The translations under genes and the position numbers were made by a program. This document shows positions 8,130 to 17,655 of a stretch of 64,000 nt of DNA, piece by piece. Each line of letters starts with the position of its first letter. The stretch's first letter is position 1. Source of the stretch: Pedobacter sp014947265 (GTDB lineage Bacteria; Bacteroidota; Bacteroidia; Sphingobacteriales; Sphingobacteriaceae). The stretch lies in assembly GCF_014947265.1 (NCBI RefSeq), contig NZ_JADCNK010000023.1, positions 1 through 64,000 on the forward strand, written 5' to 3'. A model generated the notes under the pieces. It was not told the DNA's origin. It searched no databases and saw only the letters and a program-made list of their open reading frames with translations.

Positions 8130-9374
8130 ATGGATAAGAAAATAGAGAAAAAAAGATTTAGCACTAAAACCTTAATTATTATTGGTGGTGCAATTGCTTT
8201 TGTAGCAGTTGTAATTTATGGCTATACTTTGTCCCTCAAAAAAGTTTACAGTGCCGATGCCGATAAATTAACCATCAGTAAAGTAGAATATGGCGATTTT
8301 GAAGATGTGGTGCTATTAAACGCCAGTGTAGTGCCTTTAACTTCGGTAATTGTAAGTTCGTCAGAAGGGGGTACGGTAGCAGAAATTTTTACTGAGAATG
8401 GGGCTTCGGTTGTGAAAGGAACGCCATTATTAAGAATCTCCAATTCAAATGCGATGTTGAGTTATACCTCTAGTCAAACTGCTGCTACCGAGCAGATTAA
8501 CCAGTTGCGGAAATCGCGGTTGGATTTAGAGCAAAATCAGCGGGTTTTAAATCAGGATGTTTTAGATGTAGAAAATAGCTTAAGAACAGCAACCCGTCAG
8601 TATAGATTAGATAGTTCACTTTTCGCCAAAAAAGTAATTACGCTACAAGAATTTAACAAATCCAGTCAGGATTTTGAATATTACCAGGGCAAGCTTAAAA
8701 TTGTGCGTCAGGCAGTTAAACAGGAAAATCAAAGCCGTAAAATGCAACTGGCACAGATTGATCAATCGATGGGACAAATGAACGAAAGTTTGGAAATGAT
8801 CCGTAAAAACATCGAAAATATGACGATCAAAGCTCCGGTATCTGGTAAATTGTCATCTTACGATCCTGTAATTGGTAAATCATATAATTCTAACGAAATG
8901 ATCGGAAAGATCGACGTGTTACAAGGTTATAAACTTCAGGCAGGAGTTGATGAATATTATATTAATCGTGTAAAAGAAGGACAAACTGCTAGCTGTGAGT
9001 TTAATGGTAAAACTTATAACTTAACCGTAAGTAAAGTAATTCCAGAGGTTACTGCGGGCCAGTTTCAGGTAGAAATGGTATTTAAAGGTGCTGCACCTGA
9101 AGGTTTACGCCGTGGTTTATCATTACAGACCAAATTGACATTATCGGATAACAGCAAATCATTGCTTTTGGCACAAGGACAGTTTTTCCAGAGTACAGGC
9201 GGCTCTTGGGTATTTGTAGTAAACAATGGTAAAGCCACCAAGAAAAATGTTAAAATCGGTCGGAAAAACTATCTGTACTATGAAATTTTGGACGGTTTGC
9301 AAAAAGGCGACGAAGTAATTACTTCATCTTACGATCAGTTTAACCAGTACGATCAGGTGGAGATTAATAAATAG
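8130..9374 (+). CDS. HlyD/MacA-type periplasmic adaptor of an ABC exporter
   Basis: This 414-aa membrane-fusion protein should link an inner-membrane MacB-like transporter to an outer-membrane channel. A cytoplasmic N-terminus (KKIEKKRFSTK) precedes one membrane anchor (~14-32). A split biotinyl-lipoyl domain follows (GGTVAEIFTENGASVVKG near 85-105 and NMTIKAPVSGKLSS near 230), divided by a long coiled-coil hairpin (~105-225, rich in Q, E, L and R). Beta-barrel and membrane-proximal domains complete it. It is the first gene after the sigma-54 promoter and the only adaptor in the operon. No TolC-type channel gene is present in the window, so one must be supplied from elsewhere. Confidence 0.9.
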   Translation: MDKKIEKKRFSTKTLIIIGGAIAFVAVVIYGYTLSLKKVYSADADKLTISKVEYGDFEDVVLLNASVVPLTSVIVSSSEGGTVAEIFTENGASVVKGTPLLRISNSNAMLSYTSSQTAATEQINQLRKSRLDLEQNQRVLNQDVLDVENSLRTATRQYRLDSSLFAKKVITLQEFNKSSQDFEYYQGKLKIVRQAVKQENQSRKMQLAQIDQSMGQMNESLEMIRKNIENMTIKAPVSGKLSSYDPVIGKSYNSNEMIGKIDVLQGYKLQAGVDEYYINRVKEGQTASCEFNGKTYNLTVSKVIPEVTAGQFQVEMVFKGAAPEGLRRGLSLQTKLTLSDNSKSLLLAQGQFFQSTGGSWVFVVNNGKATKKNVKIGRKNYLYYEILDGLQKGDEVITSSYDQFNQYDQVEINK

Positions 9375-9438
9375 GGTTGGCGTTAGACATTTAGCGTCAA
9401 TTAACCAAATAGACAATAAATTAACAATATAATCAGGT

Positions 9439-9462
9439 CTTGATACCTGGTACTATATACTA
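9439..9462. repeat. Low-complexity repeat, family C (CTTGATACC...ACTA)
   Basis: CTTGATACCTGGTACTATAT lies directly upstream of the ATPase gene. Related units occur at 22601-22631, 25057-25087, 27521-27580 and 63081-63109. In the operon this family precedes the start codons of the ATPase and of permeases 6, 7 and 8. Confidence 0.6.
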
Positions 9463-9469
9463 AAAAGCT

Positions 9470-10168
9470 ATGATTAAAATAGAAAATCTGGAAAAAGTTT
9501 ACAAAACAGAAGAAGTAGAAACTACTGCACTTAACGGAATTAACCTTCACGTGGCATCAGGCGAATTTGTTTCCATCATGGGTCCATCAGGCTGCGGAAA
9601 ATCTACCCTGTTAAATGTAATGGGTTTATTGGATAAGCCTGAAAGTGGAAGCTACAAATTTATCGATACAGAACTTTTAACGCTTAATGATAGAGAGCGT
9701 TCAAATTTCCGTAAAAGAAATATGGGATTCGTTTTTCAGAATTTCAATCTGATTGATGAATTAACGGTTTTCGAAAACATCGAACTGCCCTTAATTTATA
9801 ATAAAATTCCTGCCCCAGAACGCAAGAAATTGGTGAACGAAATTATCGAAAGAATGAATATTGTAAACCGAAGTGGTCACTTTCCGCAACAATTATCGGG
9901 TGGACAGCAGCAGCGTGTAGCAGTAGCAAGGGCTTTGGTAACCAAACCAAAACTGGTTCTTGCCGATGAGCCGACCGGAAACCTGGATAGCTCGCATGGT
10001 AACGAAGTAATGGAACTGCTTTGCGAGTTGAACGAAACCGGGACTACCATTGTAATGGTTACCCACTCTAGTCATGATGCCAGTTTTTCGAACAGAATCA
10101 TCAACCTGAAAGATGGACATGTAATATCGGAGAAGATCAATAAAAGCAGGAACGAAGAACTCATATAG
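9470..10168 (+). CDS. MacB/LolD-type ABC transporter ATPase
   Basis: This 232-aa nucleotide-binding protein powers MacB-type permeases. It carries Walker A GPSGCGKST (~39-47), Q-loop FVFQNFNL, signature LSGGQQQRVAVARAL, Walker B LVLADEPTGNLDS with an intact D-loop, and the H-loop THSSHDA. All catalytic elements look standard. It lies 95 nt after the adaptor gene and 219 nt before the first permease. It is the canonical ATPase of the operon and probably serves most or all of the eight permeases, because each of those lacks its own ATPase domain. Confidence 0.95.
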   Translation: MIKIENLEKVYKTEEVETTALNGINLHVASGEFVSIMGPSGCGKSTLLNVMGLLDKPESGSYKFIDTELLTLNDRERSNFRKRNMGFVFQNFNLIDELTVFENIELPLIYNKIPAPERKKLVNEIIERMNIVNRSGHFPQQLSGGQQQRVAVARALVTKPKLVLADEPTGNLDSSHGNEVMELLCELNETGTTIVMVTHSSHDASFSNRIINLKDGHVISEKINKSRNEELI

Positions 10169-10181
10169 AGGCTTAGGGTAA

Positions 10182-10219
10182 AAGGTTTAAGGCGTAAGGG
10201 TTAGTCCACCTTAAACCTT
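10182..10219. repeat. Inverted repeat before permease 1
   Basis: AAGGTTTAAGG (10182-10192) pairs with CCTTAAACCTT (10209-10219). The surrounding ~70 bases are a low-complexity block of TTAAACC/GGGTTAG words. The hairpin lies in the 219-nt gap between the ATPase and the first permease and may act as an mRNA stabiliser or partial terminator. The rest of the gap (10220-10387) shows no ORF. Confidence 0.6.
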
Positions 10220-10387
10220 CAGCCCCTAAACCTTACACCTTATAAAAAAAGATTTTAGTTTAGTTAATGATAAGTCTGCCCAAAAATCTTCCTGGATGGG
10301 AAGATTTGGGAGGGCGAAATAGTAAAAAACACCAGATAGGCATTTTGAACGCCACACGCTAACCACCTATCTCCAAACAATAACAAT

Positions 10388-12760
10388 ATGTTCAAATTAA
10401 ACCTTAAAATAGCCTTACGTAACCTTTGGAAAAACAAGGGCTTCTCTTTGATTAACATCGGGGGTTTAGCCATTGGCTTAGCCAGTTGTATGGTTTTGTT
10501 ACTTTATGTCGCTTACGAGTGGAGTTACGACAAACAATTCTCCAATCACGATAAAACGTATGTTGTTTACCAAAACATGGAGGCAAGTGGTAAAACTTTT
10601 AGCTGGGCGTGGACACCAAATGTGATGGCTAAAGAAGTGCAGGAAAAAATCCCTGGCGTTAAATATGCCTCACACACTACTTATCCGAGAAAACAATTAA
10701 TTACCGTTGGTGATAATAAAATAAATAGCAGTGCAATATTTGCCGACCAAAATTTTATTAAAATATTGGATTATAAATTTCTTGAAGGTAATTCAGCACA
10801 GGTTTTAAAAGATGTAAATACCATTATTCTGACCAAATCTTTTGCAACAAAATTATTTGGAAACGAAGATCCTATTAATAAGACTGTAAAGCTGGAAAAT
10901 CAGGAAGCATTAAAGGTTGAAGCGGTAATAGAAGATGCACCAGCAAATAGTAGTTTAACTTTTGAATGCATCATGCCCTGGGCATTGTTCGAAAAACGAG
11001 AACCCTGGATGAAGGAAGGCAATTGGGGAAATAATATGTGCTTAACGCTTGTTCAGTTAAAGGATAATAATTTTTTTACTAATGCAAATGATTTGATGCA
11101 TGGGATCTACAAACGCAATCAGAAAGATAATACGTCCGTAGCTTTATTACATCCTTTAACCAAATGGCACTTATACGATGATTTTGTTAACGGTAAATCG
11201 GTAGGTGGAAAAATAGACCAGCTTAAAATATTCTTATTGCTGGCCTTTTGTATCTTGTTAATTGCCTGTGTAAATTTTATGAATTTATCTACAGCACGCT
11301 CAGAGCGCAGGGCAAAGGAAGTTGGCGTTCGTAAAGCAATTGGATCAACACGTAAATCGTTAATTAACCAGTTTTTTTTAGAATCCCTGCTCATCACATT
11401 TATCGCCACAGTTTTAGCTTTTATCTTAATTGAGGTTAGTTTACCATATTTTAATAGTTTGTTAGATATTAAATTAACAATAGATTATCATAACGGCCTG
11501 TTTTGGTTAACACTGGTGGGGCTAATGATTTTAACCGGATTAATTGCGGGTAGTTATCCGGCGCTTTATCTGTCTTCTTTCGAGCCGATAAAAGTGTTAA
11601 AAGGTTTCACCCTTAAATCAGACTCATCCACTTCGGTGAGAAAAGTACTAGTGGTTGGTCAATTCGTTTTTGCCGCAAGTTTAATTATCTGCACAGCAGT
11701 AATTTATCAGCAACTTAATTATGTTAAAAACAAGCCTATTGGTTATGATCAATCCAATTTAATTCAGATAGCAGTAGTTGGTAAAATGAACGATGCAGCT
11801 AAGTTAGAATTGCTTAAAACACAACTTATAGCAGCTGGTGCAACAACTCATGTTACTTCTTTTAGTACAGATTTTACTGAAGGAGGAGACAATACAACGG
11901 GTATAGACTGGGAAGGTAAAAATCCGAATGAGAAAATTTCTTTTAACCATAGAACAATAGGGTATGATTTTGTTGAAACGATTGGCACCAAGATGATTAG
12001 TGGCAGGGAGTTTTCTGCGAAATTTCCTAATGATACAGCCAGCGTATTGTTAAATGAGGCGGCTGTGCGAATGATGCAATTAAAAAATCCGATTGGCAAA
12101 GTAATTACTTTCTGGGGTGATAAAAAGCTAACAATAGTTGGTATTGTAAAAGATTTTGTGGTAGAAAGTGTTTACCAAAGAGTATCCCCAATGATTTTTA
12201 GGGCAAATGGAAAGTATGATGCGAGGGTTATCATTGCGCGCTTAAATCCAAATCAAAACATCAGTTCATCACTGGCTAAAATTGATGATATAGTAAAGCA
12301 AATGGAACCCAATTATCCTGTTAACCGCAAATTTGTGAACGAATCTTTTGAAGTGAAATTTAAAAATGAAAAAATTCTAGGTTCACTTTCAAACTGGTTT
12401 GGTGGTTTTGCCATTTTTATTTCTTGTTTAGGATTATTAGGCCTGGCACTTTTTATGGCAGAGCAACGTAAAAAAGAAATCAGTATCCGTAAGGTTTTAG
12501 GTGCCAGCACAGGCAATATCCTCGTATTGCTAAATAAAGATTTTATAAAACTGGTAGCCATTGCAAATATGATCGCATTTCCTTTAGCCTATATTATTAT
12601 CAATAAATGGCTTTCCGCTTTTGAGTACCGTATTGCCATCTCATTTCTACCCTTTCTGCTGGCGATCCTGATTTCCCTTGTAATTGCAGTTCTAACGGTG
12701 AGTTTGCAATCGGTTAAAGTGGCCAAGGCTAACCCGATTGATGCTTTGAAATACGAATAA
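10388..12760 (+). CDS. MacB/FtsX-type ABC permease 1 of 8
   Basis: This 790-aa permease has the duplicated FtsX layout. TM1 is at ~20-42 (GGLAIGLASCMVLLLYVAYE), followed by a ~240-aa extracytoplasmic MacB-PCD domain and three helices (~285-405). TM5 (~428-450) precedes a second ~210-aa ectodomain and three C-terminal helices. It ends in the family signature KANPIDALKYE. The coupling segment SERRAKEVGVRKAIGS and its C-terminal partner EQRKKEISIRKVLGAS are both present. It starts MFKLNLKIALRNLWKNKGF, the N-terminus shared by the array. It is most similar to permeases 2 and 3, including the SWAWTP ectodomain motif. Confidence 0.94.
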   Translation: MFKLNLKIALRNLWKNKGFSLINIGGLAIGLASCMVLLLYVAYEWSYDKQFSNHDKTYVVYQNMEASGKTFSWAWTPNVMAKEVQEKIPGVKYASHTTYPRKQLITVGDNKINSSAIFADQNFIKILDYKFLEGNSAQVLKDVNTIILTKSFATKLFGNEDPINKTVKLENQEALKVEAVIEDAPANSSLTFECIMPWALFEKREPWMKEGNWGNNMCLTLVQLKDNNFFTNANDLMHGIYKRNQKDNTSVALLHPLTKWHLYDDFVNGKSVGGKIDQLKIFLLLAFCILLIACVNFMNLSTARSERRAKEVGVRKAIGSTRKSLINQFFLESLLITFIATVLAFILIEVSLPYFNSLLDIKLTIDYHNGLFWLTLVGLMILTGLIAGSYPALYLSSFEPIKVLKGFTLKSDSSTSVRKVLVVGQFVFAASLIICTAVIYQQLNYVKNKPIGYDQSNLIQIAVVGKMNDAAKLELLKTQLIAAGATTHVTSFSTDFTEGGDNTTGIDWEGKNPNEKISFNHRTIGYDFVETIGTKMISGREFSAKFPNDTASVLLNEAAVRMMQLKNPIGKVITFWGDKKLTIVGIVKDFVVESVYQRVSPMIFRANGKYDARVIIARLNPNQNISSSLAKIDDIVKQMEPNYPVNRKFVNESFEVKFKNEKILGSLSNWFGGFAIFISCLGLLGLALFMAEQRKKEISIRKVLGASTGNILVLLNKDFIKLVAIANMIAFPLAYIIINKWLSAFEYRIAISFLPFLLAILISLVIAVLTVSLQSVKVAKANPIDALKYE

Positions 12761-12771
12761 CTAATACGTGT

Positions 12772-12816
12772 AGCGTTTGGCGATCAGCGTGGATTTATCG
12801 CTAACCGCCAAACGCT
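12772..12816. repeat. Intergenic palindrome D1 (permease 1/2)
   Basis: AGCGTTTGGCG (12772-12782) pairs perfectly with CGCCAAACGCT (12806-12816), with an inner AGCG/CGCT stem. It fills most of the short gap before permease 2. Variants lie at 15218-15262, 17667-17711 and 29967-30010. Confidence 0.8.
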
Positions 12817-12836
12817 TTACGCTAAACCTCACAAAT

Positions 12837-15206
12837 ATGTTTAAACTCAACCTAAAAATTGCACTACGCAACCTCTGGAGGAATAAAGGATTTACCCTGA
12901 TTAATCTGGGTGGATTAGCCATTGGCTTAGCCAGTTGCATGGTTTTGTTGTTATATGTAGCTTATGAATATGGTTACGATAAACAATTTACAGATTATGA
13001 TAAAACATATGTTGTTTATGATAACTCTGTTGCAAATGGTAAAACTTTTAGCTGGGCCTGGACACCGGGAAAAATGGCAGATCAGGTAAAAGAGAAGATA
13101 CCTGGAGTTGCTTATGCTGCGCAATCAAGTTATCCCAATCAACTATTAATCGAACATGATGCCAGGAAGCTAAGGGCTAAGGGTGTTTTTGTAGGTGCTG
13201 ACTTTCTTAAAATTCTTGACTATAAATTTATAAGTGGCCAGCCTAAACAACCCTTACAAGGACTCAATACTGTTATTTTAACAAAAACACTGGCAGAAAA
13301 ATTATTTGGGGGAGAAGATCCCATTAATAAAGTGGTAAAGCTGGATAACAATGATCTCTTAAATGTAGAAGCGGTAATTCAAGATGTCCCGGCAAACAGC
13401 AGTGTCAAATTTGATTATTTAATGTCATGGGCTTTGTACGAAAAAAGAGAGCCCTGGGTTAAAAATTCTACTTTCGGAAATAACATTTGTTTAACCTTGG
13501 TACAATTACAGAGCTCTGACCAATTAGCTAAAGCCAATGCCGCCATAAAATATATTTATCAACGAAATGATAAAGATGTAAACAATGAAGCATTTTTGCA
13601 TCCTTTGGCAAAATGGCATTTATATGATGAGTTTGAAAATGGAAAATCAATTGGTGGAAAGATAGATCAGTTAAAAATATTTTTAATGCTGGCGTTTTGT
13701 ATCTTATTAATCGCCTGTGTAAATTTCATGAACCTTTCAACTGCCCGCTCAGAGAAAAGGGCTAAGGAAGTTGGTGTCCGCAAAGCAATCGGTTCATCCA
13801 GAAAATCATTAATTGGCCAGTTTATGCTTGAGTCGGTTTTACTTACGTTGATAGGTACCGTACTTGCGTTTGTACTTGCAGAAATAAGCCTACCTTATTT
13901 TAACAATTTATTAGGTATAAATCTGGTTATAGAATACCAGAACTGGAAGTTTTGGTTTGGGCTTTTGGTGTTAATCACTTTTACGGGATTATTAGCCGGC
14001 AGCTACCCCGCAATTTATCTCTCATCTTTTGAACCGGTAAAAGTAATTAAAGGGTTTAGTGCAAAAGCGGGCTCATCTGTTTCTATCCGTAAAATATTGG
14101 TTGTTTTTCAGTTTATTTTTGCGGTATGTCTAATTATTTGTACCATAGTTATTTATCAACAATTAAGCTATATTAAAAATAAGCCAATCGGATATGATAA
14201 AGGAAACCTTATACAGATAGCCGTACAAGGAAATTTAAAAGACCAGAAAAAAGCAGCATTACTTAAAGAACAACTATTAAAATCCGGAGCTGCAGCAAGT
14301 GTAACTACTTTCAGCATGGACATTAGTGAGGGAGGAAATAATACATCAGATATTACCTGGCAAGGTAAAAATCCAAAAGAAAAAGCCCTGTTTAATTTTA
14401 GGGCTATAGGTGCTGATTTTATTAAAACCATTGGAACGGAATTGATAGCCGGTAGAGAATTTTCCGCCCAATTCCCTAATGATACAAATAGTGTATTGCT
14501 TAATGAATCGGCAGTAAAAATGATGGGGCTTAAAAATCCTGTAGGAAGCATAGTTAGATGGGGTACATCTGATAATACCGTAGTTGGTGTGGTTAAAGAT
14601 TTTGTAGTAGAATCGGCTTACCAGAAAGTAGCACCAATGATTTTCTATGCTGGTATTAAGGATGGGTTAGAAGTGATCCTGGTTAGATTAAACACCACGA
14701 AAAATATTAGTTCATCACTTTCTGATATTGATAACATAGTTAAGCGTATTGAACCTAATTTTCCTGTCGACAGAAAATTTGTTGAAGAGTCTTTTGAAGT
14801 AAAATTTCAAAATGAAAAACTTTTGGGTACACTTTCCAACTGGTTCGGTGGTTTTGCCATCTTCATTTCTTGTTTAGGCTTATTGGGATTAGCCCTGTTT
14901 ATGGCCGAGCAACGTAAAAAAGAAATCAGCATCCGCAAGGTTTTGGGCGCTAGCACAGCCAACATCCTCACGTTATTGAATAAAGATTTTATAAAACTGG
15001 TTGCCATTGCAAACCTGATCGCATTTCCGTTGGCTTATATTATGATCAATAAATGGCTTTCGGGCTACGAATACCGTATTTCGGTTTCCGCCCTACCATT
15101 TATTGTGGCCATAAGCCTATCGGTGATTATAGCAATACTTACCGTAAGTGTGCAATCGGTTAAAGTAGCGAAAGCAAATCCAATTGATGCTTTAAAATAT
15201 GAATAA
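12837..15206 (+). CDS. MacB/FtsX-type ABC permease 2 of 8
   Basis: This 789-aa permease has the same eight-helix, two-ectodomain plan as permease 1. I place the start at ATG 12837 (MFKLNLKIALRNLWRNKGF) and not at the in-frame ATG at 12777, because the extra 20 codons are translated from the intergenic palindrome and no array member has conserved protein there. Coupling segments SEKRAKEVGVRKAIGSS and EQRKKEISIRKVLGAS are intact, and it ends KANPIDALKYE. Its last ~415 bases, the next gap and the first ~50 bases of permease 3 are almost identical to the matching stretch one unit downstream (17239-17783), a sign of recent recombination. Confidence 0.94.
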   Translation: MFKLNLKIALRNLWRNKGFTLINLGGLAIGLASCMVLLLYVAYEYGYDKQFTDYDKTYVVYDNSVANGKTFSWAWTPGKMADQVKEKIPGVAYAAQSSYPNQLLIEHDARKLRAKGVFVGADFLKILDYKFISGQPKQPLQGLNTVILTKTLAEKLFGGEDPINKVVKLDNNDLLNVEAVIQDVPANSSVKFDYLMSWALYEKREPWVKNSTFGNNICLTLVQLQSSDQLAKANAAIKYIYQRNDKDVNNEAFLHPLAKWHLYDEFENGKSIGGKIDQLKIFLMLAFCILLIACVNFMNLSTARSEKRAKEVGVRKAIGSSRKSLIGQFMLESVLLTLIGTVLAFVLAEISLPYFNNLLGINLVIEYQNWKFWFGLLVLITFTGLLAGSYPAIYLSSFEPVKVIKGFSAKAGSSVSIRKILVVFQFIFAVCLIICTIVIYQQLSYIKNKPIGYDKGNLIQIAVQGNLKDQKKAALLKEQLLKSGAAASVTTFSMDISEGGNNTSDITWQGKNPKEKALFNFRAIGADFIKTIGTELIAGREFSAQFPNDTNSVLLNESAVKMMGLKNPVGSIVRWGTSDNTVVGVVKDFVVESAYQKVAPMIFYAGIKDGLEVILVRLNTTKNISSSLSDIDNIVKRIEPNFPVDRKFVEESFEVKFQNEKLLGTLSNWFGGFAIFISCLGLLGLALFMAEQRKKEISIRKVLGASTANILTLLNKDFIKLVAIANLIAFPLAYIMINKWLSGYEYRISVSALPFIVAISLSVIIAILTVSVQSVKVAKANPIDALKYE

Positions 15207-15334
15207 GCCATGCGCTTAGTGTTTGGCGATCAGCGTGGATTTACCGCTAACCGCCAAACACTTTACGCCAACCCTCAATAATATGTTTAAACTTAACTTA
15301 AAAATTGCACTGCGTAACCTTTGGCGAAACAAGG
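14790..15334. repeat. 545-bp near-identical block, copy 1
   Basis: This block runs from the SFEVKFQNEKLL codons of permease 2 through its stop, palindrome D2 and the first ~17 codons of permease 3. It matches 17239-17783 at a constant 2449-bp offset with only about 15 substitutions and no indels by eye. Sequence outside the block is far more diverged. Confidence 0.85.
15218..15262. repeat. Intergenic palindrome D2 (permease 2/3)
   Basis: AGTGTTTGGCG (15218-15228) pairs perfectly with CGCCAAACACT (15252-15262). Compared with D1, both arms changed together (GCG to GTG and CGC to CAC), so the pairing was kept. Confidence 0.8.
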
Positions 15335-17655
15335 GATTTTCTTTAATAAATATTGGTGGCTTAGCTTTAGGGTTAGCAAGTTGTATGCTTCTATTATTGT
15401 ATATATCCTACGAGTTTGGATTTGATAAGCAATTTAAGAATTACAGCACAACCTATGTTGCCCACACCAATATGAATGCCAATAATAAAGTACACAGCTG
15501 GGCCTGGACCCCTGGTTTACTGGCACCAGAGCTTAAAGAAAAATATGCAGGTATTGTAAACGCAGCAAGATCTACTTATCCATTTGAGCAATTAATTAGC
15601 TATAAAGATATAAAGATCAAAAATAGAGGTTTGTTTGCCGATCCGTCTTTCCTGAAAATATTGGATTATAAATTTTTAAGTGGTAATGCTGTATCACCAC
15701 TTAAGGATATTAACAGCGTTATTTTAACTCAATCATTATCCAGAAAATTATTTGCAAACGAAAATCCTGTAGGTAAAATTGTAAAGCTGGATAATAAAGA
15801 CGGATTAAAAGTTGAAGCAGTAATTGCTGATTTACCAGCAAATAGCAGCATCAGATTCGATTATATCATGCCTTGGAAATTAAATGAAAAATTGAATGAA
15901 TGGGTAACGAAACAAGGGTGGGGGAGTAATTTCTGTTTAACCCTCGTTCAACTTCAAAATAGTAATTTGTTGGATAAGGTAAATGCCGAGGTTAAAACTA
16001 TTTATAAAACCCATGATGGTAAATCGAATACTAACGAATTGTTTTTACATCCTTTATCGAAATGGCATCTGTACGATGAATTTGAAAATGGTGTAACTGT
16101 AGGTGGAAAAATAGGACAGCTGAAGATTTTCTTTATGCTGGCTATTTGTATTCTCCTAATTGCTTGTGTAAACTTTATGAATCTTTCAACCGCCCGATCT
16201 GAGAAAAGAGCAAAAGAAGTCGGCGTTCGCAAAGCGATTGGATCTAGTAGAAAATCATTAATAGCTCAGTTTATCCTCGAAAGTACTTTACTCTCTTTAA
16301 TCGGAACTGTTGTTGCCTTTACCCTAGTTGAAATTAGCCTGCCTTACTTTAACAACTTGTTAAATATTAACCTGATTATTCAATACAATGACTGGAGGTA
16401 TTGGACTACATTAATTGGATTAATTTTATTTACAGGATTACTAGCGGGTAGTTATCCTGCATTTTACCTGTCGTCTTTTGAACCTGTAAAAGTGCTTAAG
16501 GGCTTCAGCTTCAGAGCTGGCTCAGCTATCTCAATAAGAAAGGTACTAGTGTTATCTCAATTTGTATTTGCAGCAAGTTTAATTGTTTGCACTGTGGTTA
16601 TCTATCAGCAATTGAATTACATTAAAAATAAACCAATAGGTTATAATCAAGGTAACCTGATGCAGATGGCAGCTATGGGTAATTTAATGAGTTCAAAAAA
16701 AATCGACTTATTAAAAACGCAGCTAATCAAATCAGGTGCCGCCCAAAATGTTTCGTTACTCAGTATGAATATTGATGAAGGTGGCAACAATACATCTGCT
16801 ATTAATTGGAGTGGCAAAAATCCCAATGAAAAAGTATTGTTTAACCAAAGAGGGATAGGATACGATTTTATAGCCACTACTGGTACAAAAATGATAGCAG
16901 GAAGAGAATTTAGTGCTGAATTTCCAGGTGATTCTAACAAGGTTTTGATAAATGAAGCTGCTGTTAAAATAATGGGACTTAAAAATCCGGTGGGTACAGT
17001 AATTGATTATGATGAATCCAAATCTACAATTATTGGCGTAATGAAAGATTTTGTCGCAGAATCTCCGTATCAAAAAGTTGCCCCAATGATTTTTAATCGA
17101 ATTTATAAAGATGAAGGAGGAGTAATTTTAATTCGATTAAACGAGGCACAAAACATCAGCACTTCGCTGGCACAAATCGATGCGCTAGTAAAAGCTATAA
17201 ACCCAGATTATCCCGTAGACAGGAGATTTGTCAGTGATTCTTTTGAAGTAAAATTTCAAAATGAAAAACTTTTGGGTACACTTTCCAACTGGTTCGGTGG
17301 CTTTGCCATCTTCATTTCTTGTTTAGGCTTATTGGGATTAGCCCTGTTTATGGCCGAGCAACGTAAAAAAGAAATCAGCATCCGCAAGGTTTTGGGCGCC
17401 AGTACAGCCAACATCCTCACGTTATTGAACAAAGATTTTATAAAACTGGTTGCCATTGCAAACCTGATCGCATTTCCGTTGGCTTATATTATTATCAATA
17501 AATGGCTTTCTGCTTACGAATACCGTATTTCGGTTTCCGCCCTACCATTTATTGTGGCCATAAGCCTATCGGTGATTATAGCAATACTTACCGTAAGTGT
17601 GCAATCGGTTAAAGTAGCGAAAGCAAACCCGATTGATGCACTTAAATATGAATAA
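15283..17655 (+). CDS. MacB/FtsX-type ABC permease 3 of 8
   Basis: This 790-aa permease has the array's standard topology. The start is ATG 15283 (MFKLNLKIALRNLWRNKGF). The in-frame ATG at 15223 would translate the palindrome and is rejected. The ectodomain keeps the SWAWTP motif of permeases 1 and 2 but is otherwise clearly diverged, while the C-terminal quarter from SFEVKFQNEKLL is almost identical to permease 2. SEKRAKEVGVRKAIGSS and EQRKKEISIRKVLGAS are intact, with terminus KANPIDALKYE. Divergent ectodomains on a homogenised membrane module suggest that substrate recognition varies while ATPase coupling is conserved. Confidence 0.94.
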   Translation: MFKLNLKIALRNLWRNKGFSLINIGGLALGLASCMLLLLYISYEFGFDKQFKNYSTTYVAHTNMNANNKVHSWAWTPGLLAPELKEKYAGIVNAARSTYPFEQLISYKDIKIKNRGLFADPSFLKILDYKFLSGNAVSPLKDINSVILTQSLSRKLFANENPVGKIVKLDNKDGLKVEAVIADLPANSSIRFDYIMPWKLNEKLNEWVTKQGWGSNFCLTLVQLQNSNLLDKVNAEVKTIYKTHDGKSNTNELFLHPLSKWHLYDEFENGVTVGGKIGQLKIFFMLAICILLIACVNFMNLSTARSEKRAKEVGVRKAIGSSRKSLIAQFILESTLLSLIGTVVAFTLVEISLPYFNNLLNINLIIQYNDWRYWTTLIGLILFTGLLAGSYPAFYLSSFEPVKVLKGFSFRAGSAISIRKVLVLSQFVFAASLIVCTVVIYQQLNYIKNKPIGYNQGNLMQMAAMGNLMSSKKIDLLKTQLIKSGAAQNVSLLSMNIDEGGNNTSAINWSGKNPNEKVLFNQRGIGYDFIATTGTKMIAGREFSAEFPGDSNKVLINEAAVKIMGLKNPVGTVIDYDESKSTIIGVMKDFVAESPYQKVAPMIFNRIYKDEGGVILIRLNEAQNISTSLAQIDALVKAINPDYPVDRRFVSDSFEVKFQNEKLLGTLSNWFGGFAIFISCLGLLGLALFMAEQRKKEISIRKVLGASTANILTLLNKDFIKLVAIANLIAFPLAYIIINKWLSAYEYRISVSALPFIVAISLSVIIAILTVSVQSVKVAKANPIDALKYE

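Noticed and set aside
10340..10353. Second GG-N10-GC match upstream of permease 1
   Set aside because: Only the GG and GC fit; the surrounding bases do not match TGGCAC-N5-TTGCA, and no paired dyads lie upstream.
12777..12836. N-terminal 20-aa extension of permease 2 (and the same at 15223-15282 and 17672-17731)
   Set aside because: The extra residues are the intergenic palindrome read in frame. All eight permeases align from MFKLN/MFRLN, so the later ATG is used.
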